A stretch of 64,000 nt of DNA. Source: Lysobacterales bacterium 15-68-25. Lineage in GTDB: Bacteria > Pseudomonadota > Gammaproteobacteria > Xanthomonadales > Rhodanobacteraceae. The number at the start of each line of letters is the position of its first letter. Position 1 is the stretch's first letter. Under the pieces are notes generated by a model. That model was not told the origin of the DNA, did not search any database, and saw nothing but the letters and a program-made list of their open reading frames with translations. The translations under genes were made by a program, and so were the position numbers. Below are positions 52,363-61,017 of the stretch, piece by piece. Location: positions 62,001 through 126,000 of the forward strand of contig NCKB01000003.1 of NCBI GenBank assembly GCA_002279065.1. Reading direction: 5' to 3'.

Positions 52363-53685
52363 ATGCCCCTGCTCAATCCCGCCTCGCCCCAACGCTTCGC
52401 CCCGTCGGCGCTGACCCGCACCCTCGCCTGGCTGCGCCTTTGCGCGATCACCGGCCAAAGCAGCGCCGTGCTGTTCGCGGCGCTGTGGATGCGCATGGAG
52501 ATCCCGGTGCTGCCGCTGATGGTGGTGATCGGTCTCTATGCAATCTTCGCCGCCCTCGCATCCTTCCGGCTGACCATGCCCTGGCCAGTGCGCGAGTGGG
52601 AGACGATCGGCCACATTGCCGCCGATACCCTGGTGCTGTCGGCCCTGCTCTACCTGACCGGCGGCGCCACCAACCCCTTCGTCACCCTGCTGCTGATGCC
52701 GATCGCGCTCGGCGCGGCCGCGCTCACCGTCCCGGCCCTGCTGATCGTCTCGGCGCTGACCTGCCTCGCCTATGTGCTGCTGCTGGGACATTACCTGCCG
52801 CTGCCACCGATGATGGAAGGCACCTCGGGGTTTGCGCTGCACGTGCTGGGCATGGCGGTGAACTTCGCCATCACGGCGATGCTGCTGGGTTTCTTCATCA
52901 ACCGCCTGGCCACCGCCGTACGGTTGCAGCAGGATGAGGTCCAGCGCGTGCGCGAGCGCGCCCTGCGCGACGAGGGCATCCTGGCGATCGCGACCCAGGC
53001 GGCTGGTGCAGCGCATGAGCTCAATACGCCGCTGGCCACCATGCGCACCCTGCTGCCCGAGTTGCGCCGCGAGCACGCCGCCGACCAGCCGCTGGCCGAA
53101 GACCTGGAACTGCTGGAGGAGCAGGTGGAGCGGTGTCGCGGCATCCTTCGCGAGATGGTTGCCTTCGGCAAGGCCCAGCTGTCGCAGGAGGAGGAACAGA
53201 TGAGCGTCGGCACTTTCGTGCACGGCTGCCTCGAGCGCTTCCAGCTACTGCGGCCGGAAGCCGAGCTGGAGCTGGACATGACCGACACGGTGGCCGATGC
53301 CGCGCTGAGCAGCCCGCCCGGACTGCGGCATGCACTGATCAACGTGCTCAACAACGCCGCCGACGCCTCGGCGATGCGCGAATCCAACCAGGTCGCGTTG
53401 CGCGTAAGCCTCGACGGCGGCTGGCTGGAGCTGGACGTGAGCGACCGCGGCCCGGGTTTCCTGCCGGACGAACCGGGTCACGCGCTGGGCTACAGCGGCA
53501 AGCAGGGTGGCCTCGGCATCGGCCTCACGCTGGCCGAGGCCACTGCCGATCGGCTCAGCGGCGAGCTGACCGCGGAAAACACGCCCGATGGCGCCCGGGT
53601 CAGCATGCGCCTGCCGCTGGCTTCGATCGCCCCGGCCACGACGCGGCGCGAGGGTGCACGCGCGGCGGCGCAACCGTCAAAATAG
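52363..53685 (+). CDS. regB: RegB/PrrB-type redox-sensing histidine kinase
   Basis: 440 residues with six membrane segments (about 25-180). It has the RegB quinone-binding motif GGATNPF (100-106), the H-box GAAHELNTPLATM with His218, and the redox-box cysteine Cys258 in EDLELLEEQVERCRGIL. The ATPase has NVLNNAADAS, SDRGPGF and GGLGIGLTLAEA. RegB/PrrB signals quinone-pool redox state to RegA and controls respiration and carbon or nitrogen use. This is consistent with a bc1-containing respiratory chain. The start codon follows the upstream terminator, without a visible ribosome binding site. Confidence 0.93.
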   Translation: MPLLNPASPQRFAPSALTRTLAWLRLCAITGQSSAVLFAALWMRMEIPVLPLMVVIGLYAIFAALASFRLTMPWPVREWETIGHIAADTLVLSALLYLTGGATNPFVTLLLMPIALGAAALTVPALLIVSALTCLAYVLLLGHYLPLPPMMEGTSGFALHVLGMAVNFAITAMLLGFFINRLATAVRLQQDEVQRVRERALRDEGILAIATQAAGAAHELNTPLATMRTLLPELRREHAADQPLAEDLELLEEQVERCRGILREMVAFGKAQLSQEEEQMSVGTFVHGCLERFQLLRPEAELELDMTDTVADAALSSPPGLRHALINVLNNAADASAMRESNQVALRVSLDGGWLELDVSDRGPGFLPDEPGHALGYSGKQGGLGIGLTLAEATADRLSGELTAENTPDGARVSMRLPLASIAPATTRREGARAAAQPSK

Positions 53686-53710
53686 GGGATACGCCACCGT
53701 GGATACCGTG

Positions 53711-54292
53711 ATGACCGACGCCAACCTCTCCGCCCGCCCCCTGCTGATCATCGACGACGACCCGACCTTCGGGCGCGTGCTGGCCAGGGCCATGGGCTCG
53801 CGGGGGTTCGAGGTGATCAACGCGACCAACGCCGACGAGGCGCGCGCACTCACCCGGCGCCACCAGCCGCGCTACTGCGTGCTGGATCTCAAGCTCGGCG
53901 AGGACAGCGGCCTGCGGCTGATCCCCGACCTGCACCGGCTGGTGCCGGACATGCGCATCCTGCTGCTGACCGGCTACGCCTCGATCGCCACCGCGGTCGA
54001 GGCGATCAAGCGCGGCGCGCACGACTACCTGGCCAAGCCGGTGGATGCCGACGCGGTGGTCCGCGCGCTCACCGAAGGCGACGGTCCGCATGCCGACGAT
54101 GACGACGTGGTGGAGGCACCCGAGGCGCCGCTGGCGCTGCGCCGCCTGGAGTGGGAGCACATCCACCGCGTGCTGACCGAGTGCGACGGCAACATCTCCG
54201 AGACCGCCCGCCGGCTCGGCATGCACCGCCGCACGCTGCAGCGCAAGCTGAGCAAGCACCCGGTGCGCGAGCGGCCGGACCGGGAGGACTGA
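53711..54292 (+). CDS. regA: RegA/PrrA-type response regulator
   Basis: 193 residues: receiver domain with D59 (CVLDLKLGEDSGL) and the Lys in YLAKPVDAD. An acidic linker follows, then a Fis-type helix-turn-helix near the end (GNISETARRLGMHRRTLQRKLSK). This is the RegA/PrrA/ActR layout and pairs with regB, 25 bases upstream. A GTG at 53699, 9 bases after an AGGGGA, could add four residues (start MDTVMTD) and is a credible alternative. Confidence 0.94.
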   Translation: MTDANLSARPLLIIDDDPTFGRVLARAMGSRGFEVINATNADEARALTRRHQPRYCVLDLKLGEDSGLRLIPDLHRLVPDMRILLLTGYASIATAVEAIKRGAHDYLAKPVDADAVVRALTEGDGPHADDDDVVEAPEAPLALRRLEWEHIHRVLTECDGNISETARRLGMHRRTLQRKLSKHPVRERPDRED

Positions 54293-54302
54293 CCCGGACG
54301 GG

Positions 54303-55355
54303 TCAGTGGTCGGTGGCGGCGTCGTCGGGTGCCGGAGCCGGCAGGAGTTCGCCGGTTCCGTCGTCCTCGTCGCCGAAGATCGCCACGTGCGGCTGGCCGG
54401 TGCCGTCGATCCATCCGCGGAACATGCCGTCGGTATTGAACGGGATGGCGATGTGGCCGCGGTCGTCCAGCGCGATCGCGCCGCCGTTGCCACCCATCGC
54501 GGGAATTTCCTGGTTGATCACCTCCGCTGCCGCCCGGGCGATCGGCATGCGCAACTGGGTCACCCGCATGCAGATCGCGTGCGCGGCCACCGTGCGCATG
54601 TAGAACTCGCCCCAGCCGGTGCCCGACACCGCGCAGCCGGAGTTGGCGTAGGTACCGGCGCCGATGATCGGCGAATCCCCCACACGTCCGGGCATCTTGT
54701 CGTTCATGCCGCCGGTCGAGGTACCCGCCGCCAAATGGCCGTCTAGGTCCAGCGCCACCGCGCCGACCGTGCCGAAGTGCTTGGCTGTTGCTTGATCGGC
54801 ATGCGGCTTGCCGGCGGCATCCTCCTTGAGCGCCCGCTGCAACTGCTGCCAGCGCTCCTCGGTGCGGAACCACGCATCGTCCTCCATGGCCAGCCCATGC
54901 GATCTGGCGAAGGCTTCGGCACCGGCGCCGACCAGCATCACGTGCGGCGAGTCGTCCATCACCGCCTTGGCCAGCAGGATCGGATTCTTCACGTGGGCGA
55001 CCGCGGCGACCGAACCGGCCCGCAGCGTATAGCCGTCCATGATGGCGGCATCCATCTCCAGGGTGCCGGCATGGGTGAACACCGAGCCACGCCCGGCGTT
55101 GAACAGCGGATCGTCCTCCAGCACCACCAGCGCCGCGGCCACCGCATCGACCGACGGCTTGCCGGCCTTCAGCTCGGCATAGCCGGCCAGCAGGGCTTGC
55201 GTGAGTGCGGCGCGGATGGCCTTCTCACGCGCAGGCGGCATGTCCTTGCGCAGAACGCCGGCGCCGGCATGAATCACCAGCACCGGCCCGGCAGCATGGG
55301 CGGCCCCCGCCAGCCCAAGCGCGGCAATCAGGGTCCACAGGCGGCGCGACTTCAC
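54303..55355 (-). CDS. Periplasmic isoaspartyl peptidase / L-asparaginase
   Basis: Ntn-hydrolase of 350 residues, made as a precursor that cleaves itself before Thr196 (HFGTVGAVALDLDG). A signal peptide (1-22) sends it to the periplasm. Substrate-binding motifs AGTSTGGMNDKMPGRVGDSPIIGAGTYA are typical of plant-type asparaginases (IaaA). It removes beta-aspartyl dipeptides and asparagine. The tail EDDGTGELLPAPAPDDAATDH is a lineage addition. It is convergent with regA. Confidence 0.92.
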   Translation of the reverse strand: MKSRRLWTLIAALGLAGAAHAAGPVLVIHAGAGVLRKDMPPAREKAIRAALTQALLAGYAELKAGKPSVDAVAAALVVLEDDPLFNAGRGSVFTHAGTLEMDAAIMDGYTLRAGSVAAVAHVKNPILLAKAVMDDSPHVMLVGAGAEAFARSHGLAMEDDAWFRTEERWQQLQRALKEDAAGKPHADQATAKHFGTVGAVALDLDGHLAAGTSTGGMNDKMPGRVGDSPIIGAGTYANSGCAVSGTGWGEFYMRTVAAHAICMRVTQLRMPIARAAAEVINQEIPAMGGNGGAIALDDRGHIAIPFNTDGMFRGWIDGTGQPHVAIFGDEDDGTGELLPAPAPDDAATDH

Positions 55356-55405
55356 GATCGAATACTCCCCGGCGATGCGGGGAGTATATCGGCCCCTCCG
55401 GTGGG

Positions 55406-57292
55406 CTACTTGGCAACAAAGCGTACCGTTTGGCCGGAAAACTCCGGTTTCATGCCGACCAGACCGCCGATTATCTCCAACGCCTTTCGAGCAGGCACAC
55501 CCTCGAAATTGCCGGCCACCGGCTGGGTGTCGTCCAGCGCTTCGGGATCGACCAGCGTCAGCCCCGCCCGCGCTGCGAAGCTCGCGGCCATCGCGCGGGC
55601 GCTCGGACCGGCGAATCGCGCATGCACCTTGCCATCATCAACGACCGGGGGCCGTGCGCCGCACCCCGGCCAGGCCGTGATATCCAGACGAAGCGTGTGG
55701 TCTACACCCGCCACCACCCGGCCGATCTGGATCGTCGCCTTCGGGCCGACTCGCGTGCGTAGGATCGGCGTCACCGGGGCGTCGAGCGACCCGCCCGTGA
55801 TCCTGGCATGTATCTCCATCTGGCCGTCGGGTCCGGGCACGATCCCGATCTGCCCTTGCCAAGGCGGCAGCGTCTTGTCTTCGGAGTTGACGAATCGATA
55901 CGCGTCCGCTGCGTCCTTCAGGCAGGTGGTGCTGTGCAAGTGCGGTGGCTGCCCTCCGACACTGACCGCGAGGTCCAGCGTGAAGGCCGCGCTGCCGGAC
56001 GCATCGCCCCTCGCTCCCGCGGGGATGTAGGCACAGCCGTCGTGCAGTCGGGCGATCTCCGGAATATCCGGACTCTCGCACCGCCAGCGCATCGTCTTGT
56101 GCTCCGCGTCGGGCATCGCCACCAGCAGCACATGCCCGCCGCCGGCCGAATCCCTCAGCGTCGCCGTAGCGACGCCTCTGCTGAGCTCCACGCCAGCGAC
56201 GTATTTGCCCTTGATCAATCCAGCATCGGGCAGATGCGCTGCAGCGTTGTCCGAAGGCAGTTCAAAGCCATGCTCCGGCCAGTAATAGGCTACCGCCTGC
56301 TGCACGCCATTGAAGAGCACGAGCGCCTCCTTCACGGCCGCGGCCGAAGGATGATGAGCCGTCGGCGCCGACTGGGCGGCGTAAACCCCCAGCGAACCGG
56401 CGAGCACGAGCGAACCGAGCAGCATGCGCGCGACCTGGCGACGCGCGGCGGTGGGAACAGGCAGTTTCAGCATGGCGACTCTCTCCGTGAGTGGATGGTG
56501 GGACGACCACGAGCACCCCACCGGCAGCATCAGCGGCGAGGCCTGGGTTTTCAGCATGGCGTTGGCGTATTCCCGGCGCGGGGCGCCGTGTTCGCGCAGC
56601 ACCGCGGCATCGCAGGCCAGCTCCTGGTCCTGGCGCAGGCCGGTCAGGGCGAACCAGGCCAGCGGGTGGAACCAGAACAGCGCCGCCAGACCCTGCGCGA
56701 ACAGACGCCAGAGGCCATCGCGGCGGCGGGCGTGCACCTGCTCGTGGGCGAGGATCAGCACCTGCTCGGCAAGGGTGTAGCGGGTGTGGAAGTCGGCAGG
56801 CAGCACGATGCGCACGCCCAGCGCGCCGACTACCGCCGGCCCGAGATCGCTGTCCACGGCCTGCCACACCGGGCGGCAGGCACCGGCGATATCGATCGCG
56901 TGGGCACCGGCGAGCCGCCGCAGATAGCGGCGCTGGACGATGCCGACACAGCCGAGCACGGCCAGCGCTCCGACCATCCACGCCGCCATCACCAGCGCTC
57001 GCCACGGAACCGTCCATCCGAGCGGTGCTGGAGGCACCGCCCAGTTCCCGCCACCGGCGATGCGCACCACCACCGGCGGCAGCGCCTCCACCGGTGCAAC
57101 CGGATGCGGCACAAGCGCAGCGAACAGGGCGAGCGGCACGAGCAGCCACAGCAGGGGGCCAGCCTCAGCGCCGACGACCCGCCGCAGCGGCCGCCGCAGG
57201 GCGAGCACGAGTGCCGTGGCGAGCGTGAAGATCCAGGTCAGCCGCACCGCATGGGCCATCCAGGCCGCGGCGAGTACCTCAAGGCTGTTCAT
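55406..57292 (-). CDS. M56/BlaR1-type membrane metallopeptidase with pilin-like and STN-like domains
   Basis: 628 residues. Membrane segments precede a cytosolic or loop-sited M56 zinc protease with HEQVH (183-187) and Glu224 in DQELACD. A membrane segment at about 288-303 leads to a periplasmic part. Residues 317-425 resemble a type IV pilin headgroup: VKEALVLFNGVQQAVAYYW, LIKGKYVAGVELSRG and MRWRCESP line up with pilin blocks such as [14 protein letters not shown] and ISWNC, and C405/C420 could form the disulfide. Residues 430-525 are a beta-rich domain, and 556-627 look like a short secretin/TonB N-terminus (STN) domain (PVAGNFEGVPARKALEIIGG). It forms a pair with blaI, overlapping it by 14 bases. 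Confidence 0.78.
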   Translation of the reverse strand: MNSLEVLAAAWMAHAVRLTWIFTLATALVLALRRPLRRVVGAEAGPLLWLLVPLALFAALVPHPVAPVEALPPVVVRIAGGGNWAVPPAPLGWTVPWRALVMAAWMVGALAVLGCVGIVQRRYLRRLAGAHAIDIAGACRPVWQAVDSDLGPAVVGALGVRIVLPADFHTRYTLAEQVLILAHEQVHARRRDGLWRLFAQGLAALFWFHPLAWFALTGLRQDQELACDAAVLREHGAPRREYANAMLKTQASPLMLPVGCSWSSHHPLTERVAMLKLPVPTAARRQVARMLLGSLVLAGSLGVYAAQSAPTAHHPSAAAVKEALVLFNGVQQAVAYYWPEHGFELPSDNAAAHLPDAGLIKGKYVAGVELSRGVATATLRDSAGGGHVLLVAMPDAEHKTMRWRCESPDIPEIARLHDGCAYIPAGARGDASGSAAFTLDLAVSVGGQPPHLHSTTCLKDAADAYRFVNSEDKTLPPWQGQIGIVPGPDGQMEIHARITGGSLDAPVTPILRTRVGPKATIQIGRVVAGVDHTLRLDITAWPGCGARPPVVDDGKVHARFAGPSARAMAASFAARAGLTLVDPEALDDTQPVAGNFEGVPARKALEIIGGLVGMKPEFSGQTVRFVAK

Positions 57293-57647
57293 CGTCGAGC
57301 TCCTCCAGCAGCTGGCGCAGTTCGGCGATGTCCTTCTTCGACAGCTTGCGCTGCTCGGAGAAATGGGCCACCAAGGGGGCGACGCGCCCCTCGAACAGGC
57401 GGTCGAGCAGGCTCTTGCTGGTCTGGTGCACGTACTTCTCGCGCGCCAGCAACGGGGAATACAGGTAGCGCCGGCCGTCGCGCTCGGCCTTCACCGCCTT
57501 TTTCTTCAGCAGGCGGTTCAGCAGCGACTTCACCGTGCCCTCCTGCCACTGCTGGGCCTGGCCGACTTCGGCCAGGATCTCCTCGGCACTGCGCGGCGAG
57601 CTGCGCCACAGCACCTCCATCACCACCGCTTCGGCTTCGCTGATCAC
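57279..57647 (-). CDS. blaI: BlaI/MecI-family transcription repressor
   Basis: 122-residue winged-helix repressor: MISEAEAVVMEVLWRSSPRSAEEILAEV, the recognition helix region WQEGTVKSLLNRLLKKKAVKAERDGRRYLY, and a C-terminal dimerisation helix pair with the cleavage-prone region around RKLSKKDI. It starts with GTG at 57647, with GGAG 6 bases before it. BlaI is normally inactivated by the BlaR1-type protease encoded next, here the M56 fusion. Two palindromes upstream are likely operators. Confidence 0.93.
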   Translation of the reverse strand: MISEAEAVVMEVLWRSSPRSAEEILAEVGQAQQWQEGTVKSLLNRLLKKKAVKAERDGRRYLYSPLLAREKYVHQTSKSLLDRLFEGRVAPLVAHFSEQRKLSKKDIAELRQLLEELDDEQP

Positions 57648-57657
57648 GATGCACTCC

Positions 57658-57699
57658 GTTTACGAATGTAATCGTTGATTGATGTTTACACGCGTAAAC
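57658..57699 (-). promoter_or_regulatory. Tandem BlaI-type operators
   Basis: GTTTAC-GAAT-GTAATC (57658-57673, one mismatch) and GTTTAC-ACGC-GTAAAC (57684-57699, perfect) are two inverted repeats with the same half-site GTTTAC, 26 bases between centres. They lie 11-52 bases before the blaI start and are much more AT-rich than their surroundings. Paired dyads of this size are the usual target of BlaI/MecI repressors, though the half-site here is TTAC/GTAA rather than TACA/TGTA. Autorepression of blaI and the M56 gene is the natural reading. Confidence 0.7.
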
Positions 57700-57815
57700 G
57701 ATGCGCGCAAGCCCGACATGCTCCCGGCACCCCATCGGACCTTCGTACGAGGCGGCCCTGCCCCCATCCGTCGTATCCTTTAGGGCTGATTCCCCAAGCA
57801 GAAGAAGGCACTGCG

Positions 57816-59174
57816 ATGGACAAGGTGTTCCCCAACGCCGCCAAGGCGCTCGACGGCCTGCTGTTCGACGGCATGACGATCGCGGCCGGTGGCTTCGGCC
57901 TGTGCGGCATCCCCGAGAACCTGATCGGCGCCCTGCTCGCCGCCGGCACCAAGGGCCTGACCATCGTCGGCAACAACGCCGGCGTGGACGACTTCGGCAT
58001 GGGTCCGCTGCTGAAGACCCGTCAGGTCAAGCGCGTCTATGCCTCCTACGTGGGCGAGAACAAGGAGTTCGAGCGCCAGGTGCTGGCCGGCGAGCTGGAA
58101 CTGCACCTGGTGCCGCAGGGCACCCTGGCCGAGAAGCTGCGCGCCGGTGGCGCCGGCATTCCCGGCTTCTACACCCGCACCGCATTCGGCACCAAGCTGG
58201 CCGAGGGCAAGGAAACCAAGGTCTTCGACGGCAAGGAATACGTGCTGGAGGAGGCGATCCACGCCGACGTGTCGATCGTCAAGGCATGGAAGGGCGATGC
58301 CCAGGGCAACCTGGTGTTCCGCAAGACCGCGCGCAACTTCAATCCGATGATCGCCACCTGCGGCAAGGTCTGCGTGGCCGAGGTCGAGGAACTGGTCGAG
58401 GTCGGCGCGCTCGATCCGGACCAGGTCCACGTGCCCGGCATCTACGTCGATCGCATCATCCACGGTGCCAGGTACGAGAAGCGCATCGAGTTCCGCACCG
58501 TCGCCGGCGCCAACACCGGCAAGGAAAGCCCGGTGCGCAGCGCGATGGCGCAACGCGCGGCGAAGGAGCTGCGCGACGGCTATTACGTGAACCTTGGCAT
58601 CGGCATTCCCACCCTGGTCGCCAACTTCATCCCCGAGGGGGTCAAGGTCACCCTGCAGTCGGAGAACGGCCTGCTCGGCATCGGCCCGTTCCCGGACGAT
58701 GCGAACGTCGATGCGGACCTGATCAACGCCGGCAAGCAGACCATCACCACCCTGCCCGGCTCGAGCTTCTTCTCCAGTGCCGAGTCGTTCGCGATGATCC
58801 GCGGCGGCCATATCGACCTGTCGATCCTCGGCGGCCTGGAGGTGTCCTGCACCGGCGACCTGGCCAACTGGATGGTGCCGGGCAAGATGGTCAAGGGCCC
58901 CGGCGGCGCGATGGACCTGGTCTCCGGCGTGAAGCGCGTGGTGGTGCTGATGGAGCACACCGCGAAGGACGGCTCGCCGAAGATCAAGAACCAGTGCGAC
59001 CTGCCGCTCACCGGCAAGCAGGTCGTCGACCTGATCATCACCGACCTGTGCGTGTTCGAGGTGACCAAGGGCCAGGGCCTGACCCTGATCGAGCTCAACG
59101 AGGGCGTTACGGTCGACGAGGTGAAAGCCAAGACCGGCTGCGGTTTCGCCGTCTCGCCCGCGCTCGGCGGCTGA
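57816..59174 (+). CDS. Fused succinyl-CoA:3-ketoacid CoA-transferase (subunits A and B in one chain)
   Basis: 452 residues. Residues 1-230 match subunit A of 3-oxoacid CoA-transferase ([40 protein letters not shown]). Residues 240-452 match subunit B ([30 protein letters not shown], catalytic Glu283 in [30 protein letters not shown]). Only a short linker [13 protein letters not shown] joins them. Most bacteria keep ScoA/ScoB (LpsI/LpsJ) as separate overlapping genes; the fused form is like mitochondrial SCOT. It would exchange CoA between succinyl-CoA and acetoacetate. Single-gene transcription, 168 bases from blaI. Confidence 0.93.
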   Translation: MDKVFPNAAKALDGLLFDGMTIAAGGFGLCGIPENLIGALLAAGTKGLTIVGNNAGVDDFGMGPLLKTRQVKRVYASYVGENKEFERQVLAGELELHLVPQGTLAEKLRAGGAGIPGFYTRTAFGTKLAEGKETKVFDGKEYVLEEAIHADVSIVKAWKGDAQGNLVFRKTARNFNPMIATCGKVCVAEVEELVEVGALDPDQVHVPGIYVDRIIHGARYEKRIEFRTVAGANTGKESPVRSAMAQRAAKELRDGYYVNLGIGIPTLVANFIPEGVKVTLQSENGLLGIGPFPDDANVDADLINAGKQTITTLPGSSFFSSAESFAMIRGGHIDLSILGGLEVSCTGDLANWMVPGKMVKGPGGAMDLVSGVKRVVVLMEHTAKDGSPKIKNQCDLPLTGKQVVDLIITDLCVFEVTKGQGLTLIELNEGVTVDEVKAKTGCGFAVSPALGG

Positions 59175-59182
59175 TGACTGCC

Positions 59183-59213
59183 GGCTCCTGCGCGCCTGGT
59201 GCGCGCGGGAGCC
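59183..59213. terminator. Two-way hairpin between convergent genes
   Basis: Thirteen-base arms GGCTCCTGCGCGC / GCGCGCGGGAGCC (one wobble) with loop CTGGT lie between the CoA-transferase and the histidine kinase stop, which begins at the next base. The outer GGCTCCTG/CGGGAGCC resembles half of the REP-like element at 8493. Confidence 0.6.
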
Positions 59214-60215
59214 TCAGGCCGCCTGCACCTGCGGGAAGCGGATGCGGGCGACGTTTTCGCCGCTCTCGCGGGTCTGCAGCTCCAGCGGCCAGGCGAAGCG
59301 CTCGCTGATACGCCGCGCGATCGCCAGCTCGAACCCGTGGCGATCGGCGTTCGTCAGGCTCGGGCGGTCGCCGCCGGCCTCCGACGGCAACGGCTCGGTC
59401 CGGTTTGCCACCACCACCGCGCCCGGCATCACCGTGACCACCACGCGGCCGCGCTCGGTCTGCTGGCAGGCGTTGCGGATGAGCTGCCAGAACAGCACCG
59501 CAAAGACCCGCGGCGACCCCTTCACGGCGAATCGCGCGGGTTCCTCCAGATCGAACTCGATCGGCCGTCCCACCAACATGTCGCGGGCGAACTCCAGTTC
59601 CTGCCGCACGGCGTCGTTGACGACGAACACCTCGTCGTCGACGCCGTTGTCTTTCTCGCGCGCGAGGATCAGCAGCGCCTCCACCAGCGCCTCCATCTCC
59701 CGCGCCGAGCGTCGAATCCGTTGCAGCGAACGCTCGCCGAAGCCGCTGAGCGACTGCTCCTCGGCGAGCATGTCCACCGACATCTTGATCACCGTGAGCG
59801 GACTGCGCAGCTCGTGGCTGGCGTCACGGGTGAAGTTGCGCTCGCGTTCGGTGTAGCCGGCGATGCGCTCGGCGAACAGGTGCAGGCCGCCGGCGAGCGA
59901 GGCGAGATCGGCATCGGCGCCGCGACCGAGGCGGTCGGGCGACAGTGCGGCGATGTCCGGGTGCTCGTCCCAACCATCGACCAGTCGCGCCAGCGCACTC
60001 ACCGGCCGCCACTCGCGCCGCGCCGCCAGCCAGGCGAGCATGGTCACGATGACGATCAATGCAAGCACGGCGCCCACCGGCGCCATGCTGAACATCCCCA
60101 GGGTGACGCAGATCACCACCGCCACCAGCTGCAACACGAAGACACCCGCGATGCGACGCTGGAAGGCCCCCTTGCGGAACGTTCCCGAAACCTGAGTCGG
60201 ACCCCTGCTTTTCAT
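59214..60215 (-). CDS. Membrane sensor histidine kinase with degenerate ATP-binding motifs
   Basis: 333 residues. Two close membrane segments (about 22-42 and 46-64) with almost no periplasmic loop, a HAMP-like linker, and the H-box RDASHELRSPLTVIK with His134. The N-box is QLIRNACQQT. The usual G1 (DxGxG) and G2 (GxGLGL) motifs are not clear: the corresponding sequence reads VVVANRTEP and NADRHGFELAIARRI. It pairs with the OmpR-type regulator 31 bases upstream. The lack of a sensory loop suggests membrane or intramembrane sensing. Confidence 0.85.
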   Translation of the reverse strand: MKSRGPTQVSGTFRKGAFQRRIAGVFVLQLVAVVICVTLGMFSMAPVGAVLALIVIVTMLAWLAARREWRPVSALARLVDGWDEHPDIAALSPDRLGRGADADLASLAGGLHLFAERIAGYTERERNFTRDASHELRSPLTVIKMSVDMLAEEQSLSGFGERSLQRIRRSAREMEALVEALLILAREKDNGVDDEVFVVNDAVRQELEFARDMLVGRPIEFDLEEPARFAVKGSPRVFAVLFWQLIRNACQQTERGRVVVTVMPGAVVVANRTEPLPSEAGGDRPSLTNADRHGFELAIARRISERFAWPLELQTRESGENVARIRFPQVQAA

Positions 60216-60246
60216 GACGGTGCCGAGCGGCGCAGCCCCCTTCGCA

Positions 60247-60978
60247 TCAGGCTGGCTGCGAGGCGGCGGCCACCTCCGCCTCGAGGTCGGCCAGGCGGTA
60301 TCCCGCCGAGTGGATGGTGTGCAGCAGCGGCTTGTCGAACGGCTTGTCGATCACGCGGCGCAGGTTGTAGAGGTGCGAACGCAATGTGTCCGAATCGGGC
60401 AGCGTGTCGCCCCAGATCTCGCGCTCGATGTCGCGGCGGCTGACCACGCGCGGCGACTCGCGCATCAGGATCGCCAGCAGCTTCAGGCCGATCGGCGACA
60501 CGGTGAGCTCCTGCCCGGCGCGGGTCAGGCGCAGCGTGGCGGTGTCCAGCGTCATGTCGCCGACGGTGAGCACTTCGGTCGACACCTGCCGGCGGTCGCG
60601 GCGGATCAATGCACGCAGGCGGGCCTCCAGCTCGCGCACCTCGAACGGCTTGACCAGGTAATCGTCGGCGCCGGCCTCGAGACCGACCAGCTTGTCTTCC
60701 AGCGTGTCGCGTGCGGTCAGCATCAATACCGGCGTGGACTTCTTGGCGTCCTTGCGCAGCTTGCGGCAGACATCCAGGCCGTCCATCCCGGGCAGCATCA
60801 GGTCCAGCACGACGACGTCGTAACTGTTGGTGACCGCCAGGTGCAGTCCGCTGACGCCATCGGCGGCGTAATCCACCGAGTATCCGCGCCGCTCCAGGAA
60901 TTCGCCCACCATCTCGGCGATCTGGCGGTTGTCCTCCACCAGCAAAACCAGTCCTGCCTGCTCGTCGCGTGTGCTCAT
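60247..60978 (-). CDS. OmpR/PhoB-family response regulator
   Basis: 243 residues: receiver domain with the acidic pair E15/D16, phospho-acceptor D59 (VVVLDLMLPGMDG), Thr in LMLTARD and Lys in LVKPFEVRE. A winged-helix DNA-binding domain follows from about 130 (LTVSPIGLKLLAILMRESPRVVSRRDIEREIWGD, SDTLRSHLYNLRRVIDKPF). It heads an operon with the histidine kinase. A 16-base palindrome in the promoter region is a likely self-binding site. Confidence 0.94.
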   Translation of the reverse strand: MSTRDEQAGLVLLVEDNRQIAEMVGEFLERRGYSVDYAADGVSGLHLAVTNSYDVVVLDLMLPGMDGLDVCRKLRKDAKKSTPVLMLTARDTLEDKLVGLEAGADDYLVKPFEVRELEARLRALIRRDRRQVSTEVLTVGDMTLDTATLRLTRAGQELTVSPIGLKLLAILMRESPRVVSRRDIEREIWGDTLPDSDTLRSHLYNLRRVIDKPFDKPLLHTIHSAGYRLADLEAEVAAASQPA

Positions 60979-61001
60979 ATGCTCGTCCTGCGGTTTGCGA
61001 T

Positions 61002-61017
61002 TTTCACATTCGTGAAA
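61002..61017. promoter_or_regulatory. Palindrome upstream of the OmpR-type regulator
   Basis: Perfect inverted repeat TTTCAC-ATTC-GTGAAA, 24-39 bases before the regulator start codon. It is AT-rich in a GC-rich surround. Position and symmetry suggest a binding site for the regulator itself (autoregulation); the exact owner is not proven. Confidence 0.5.
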
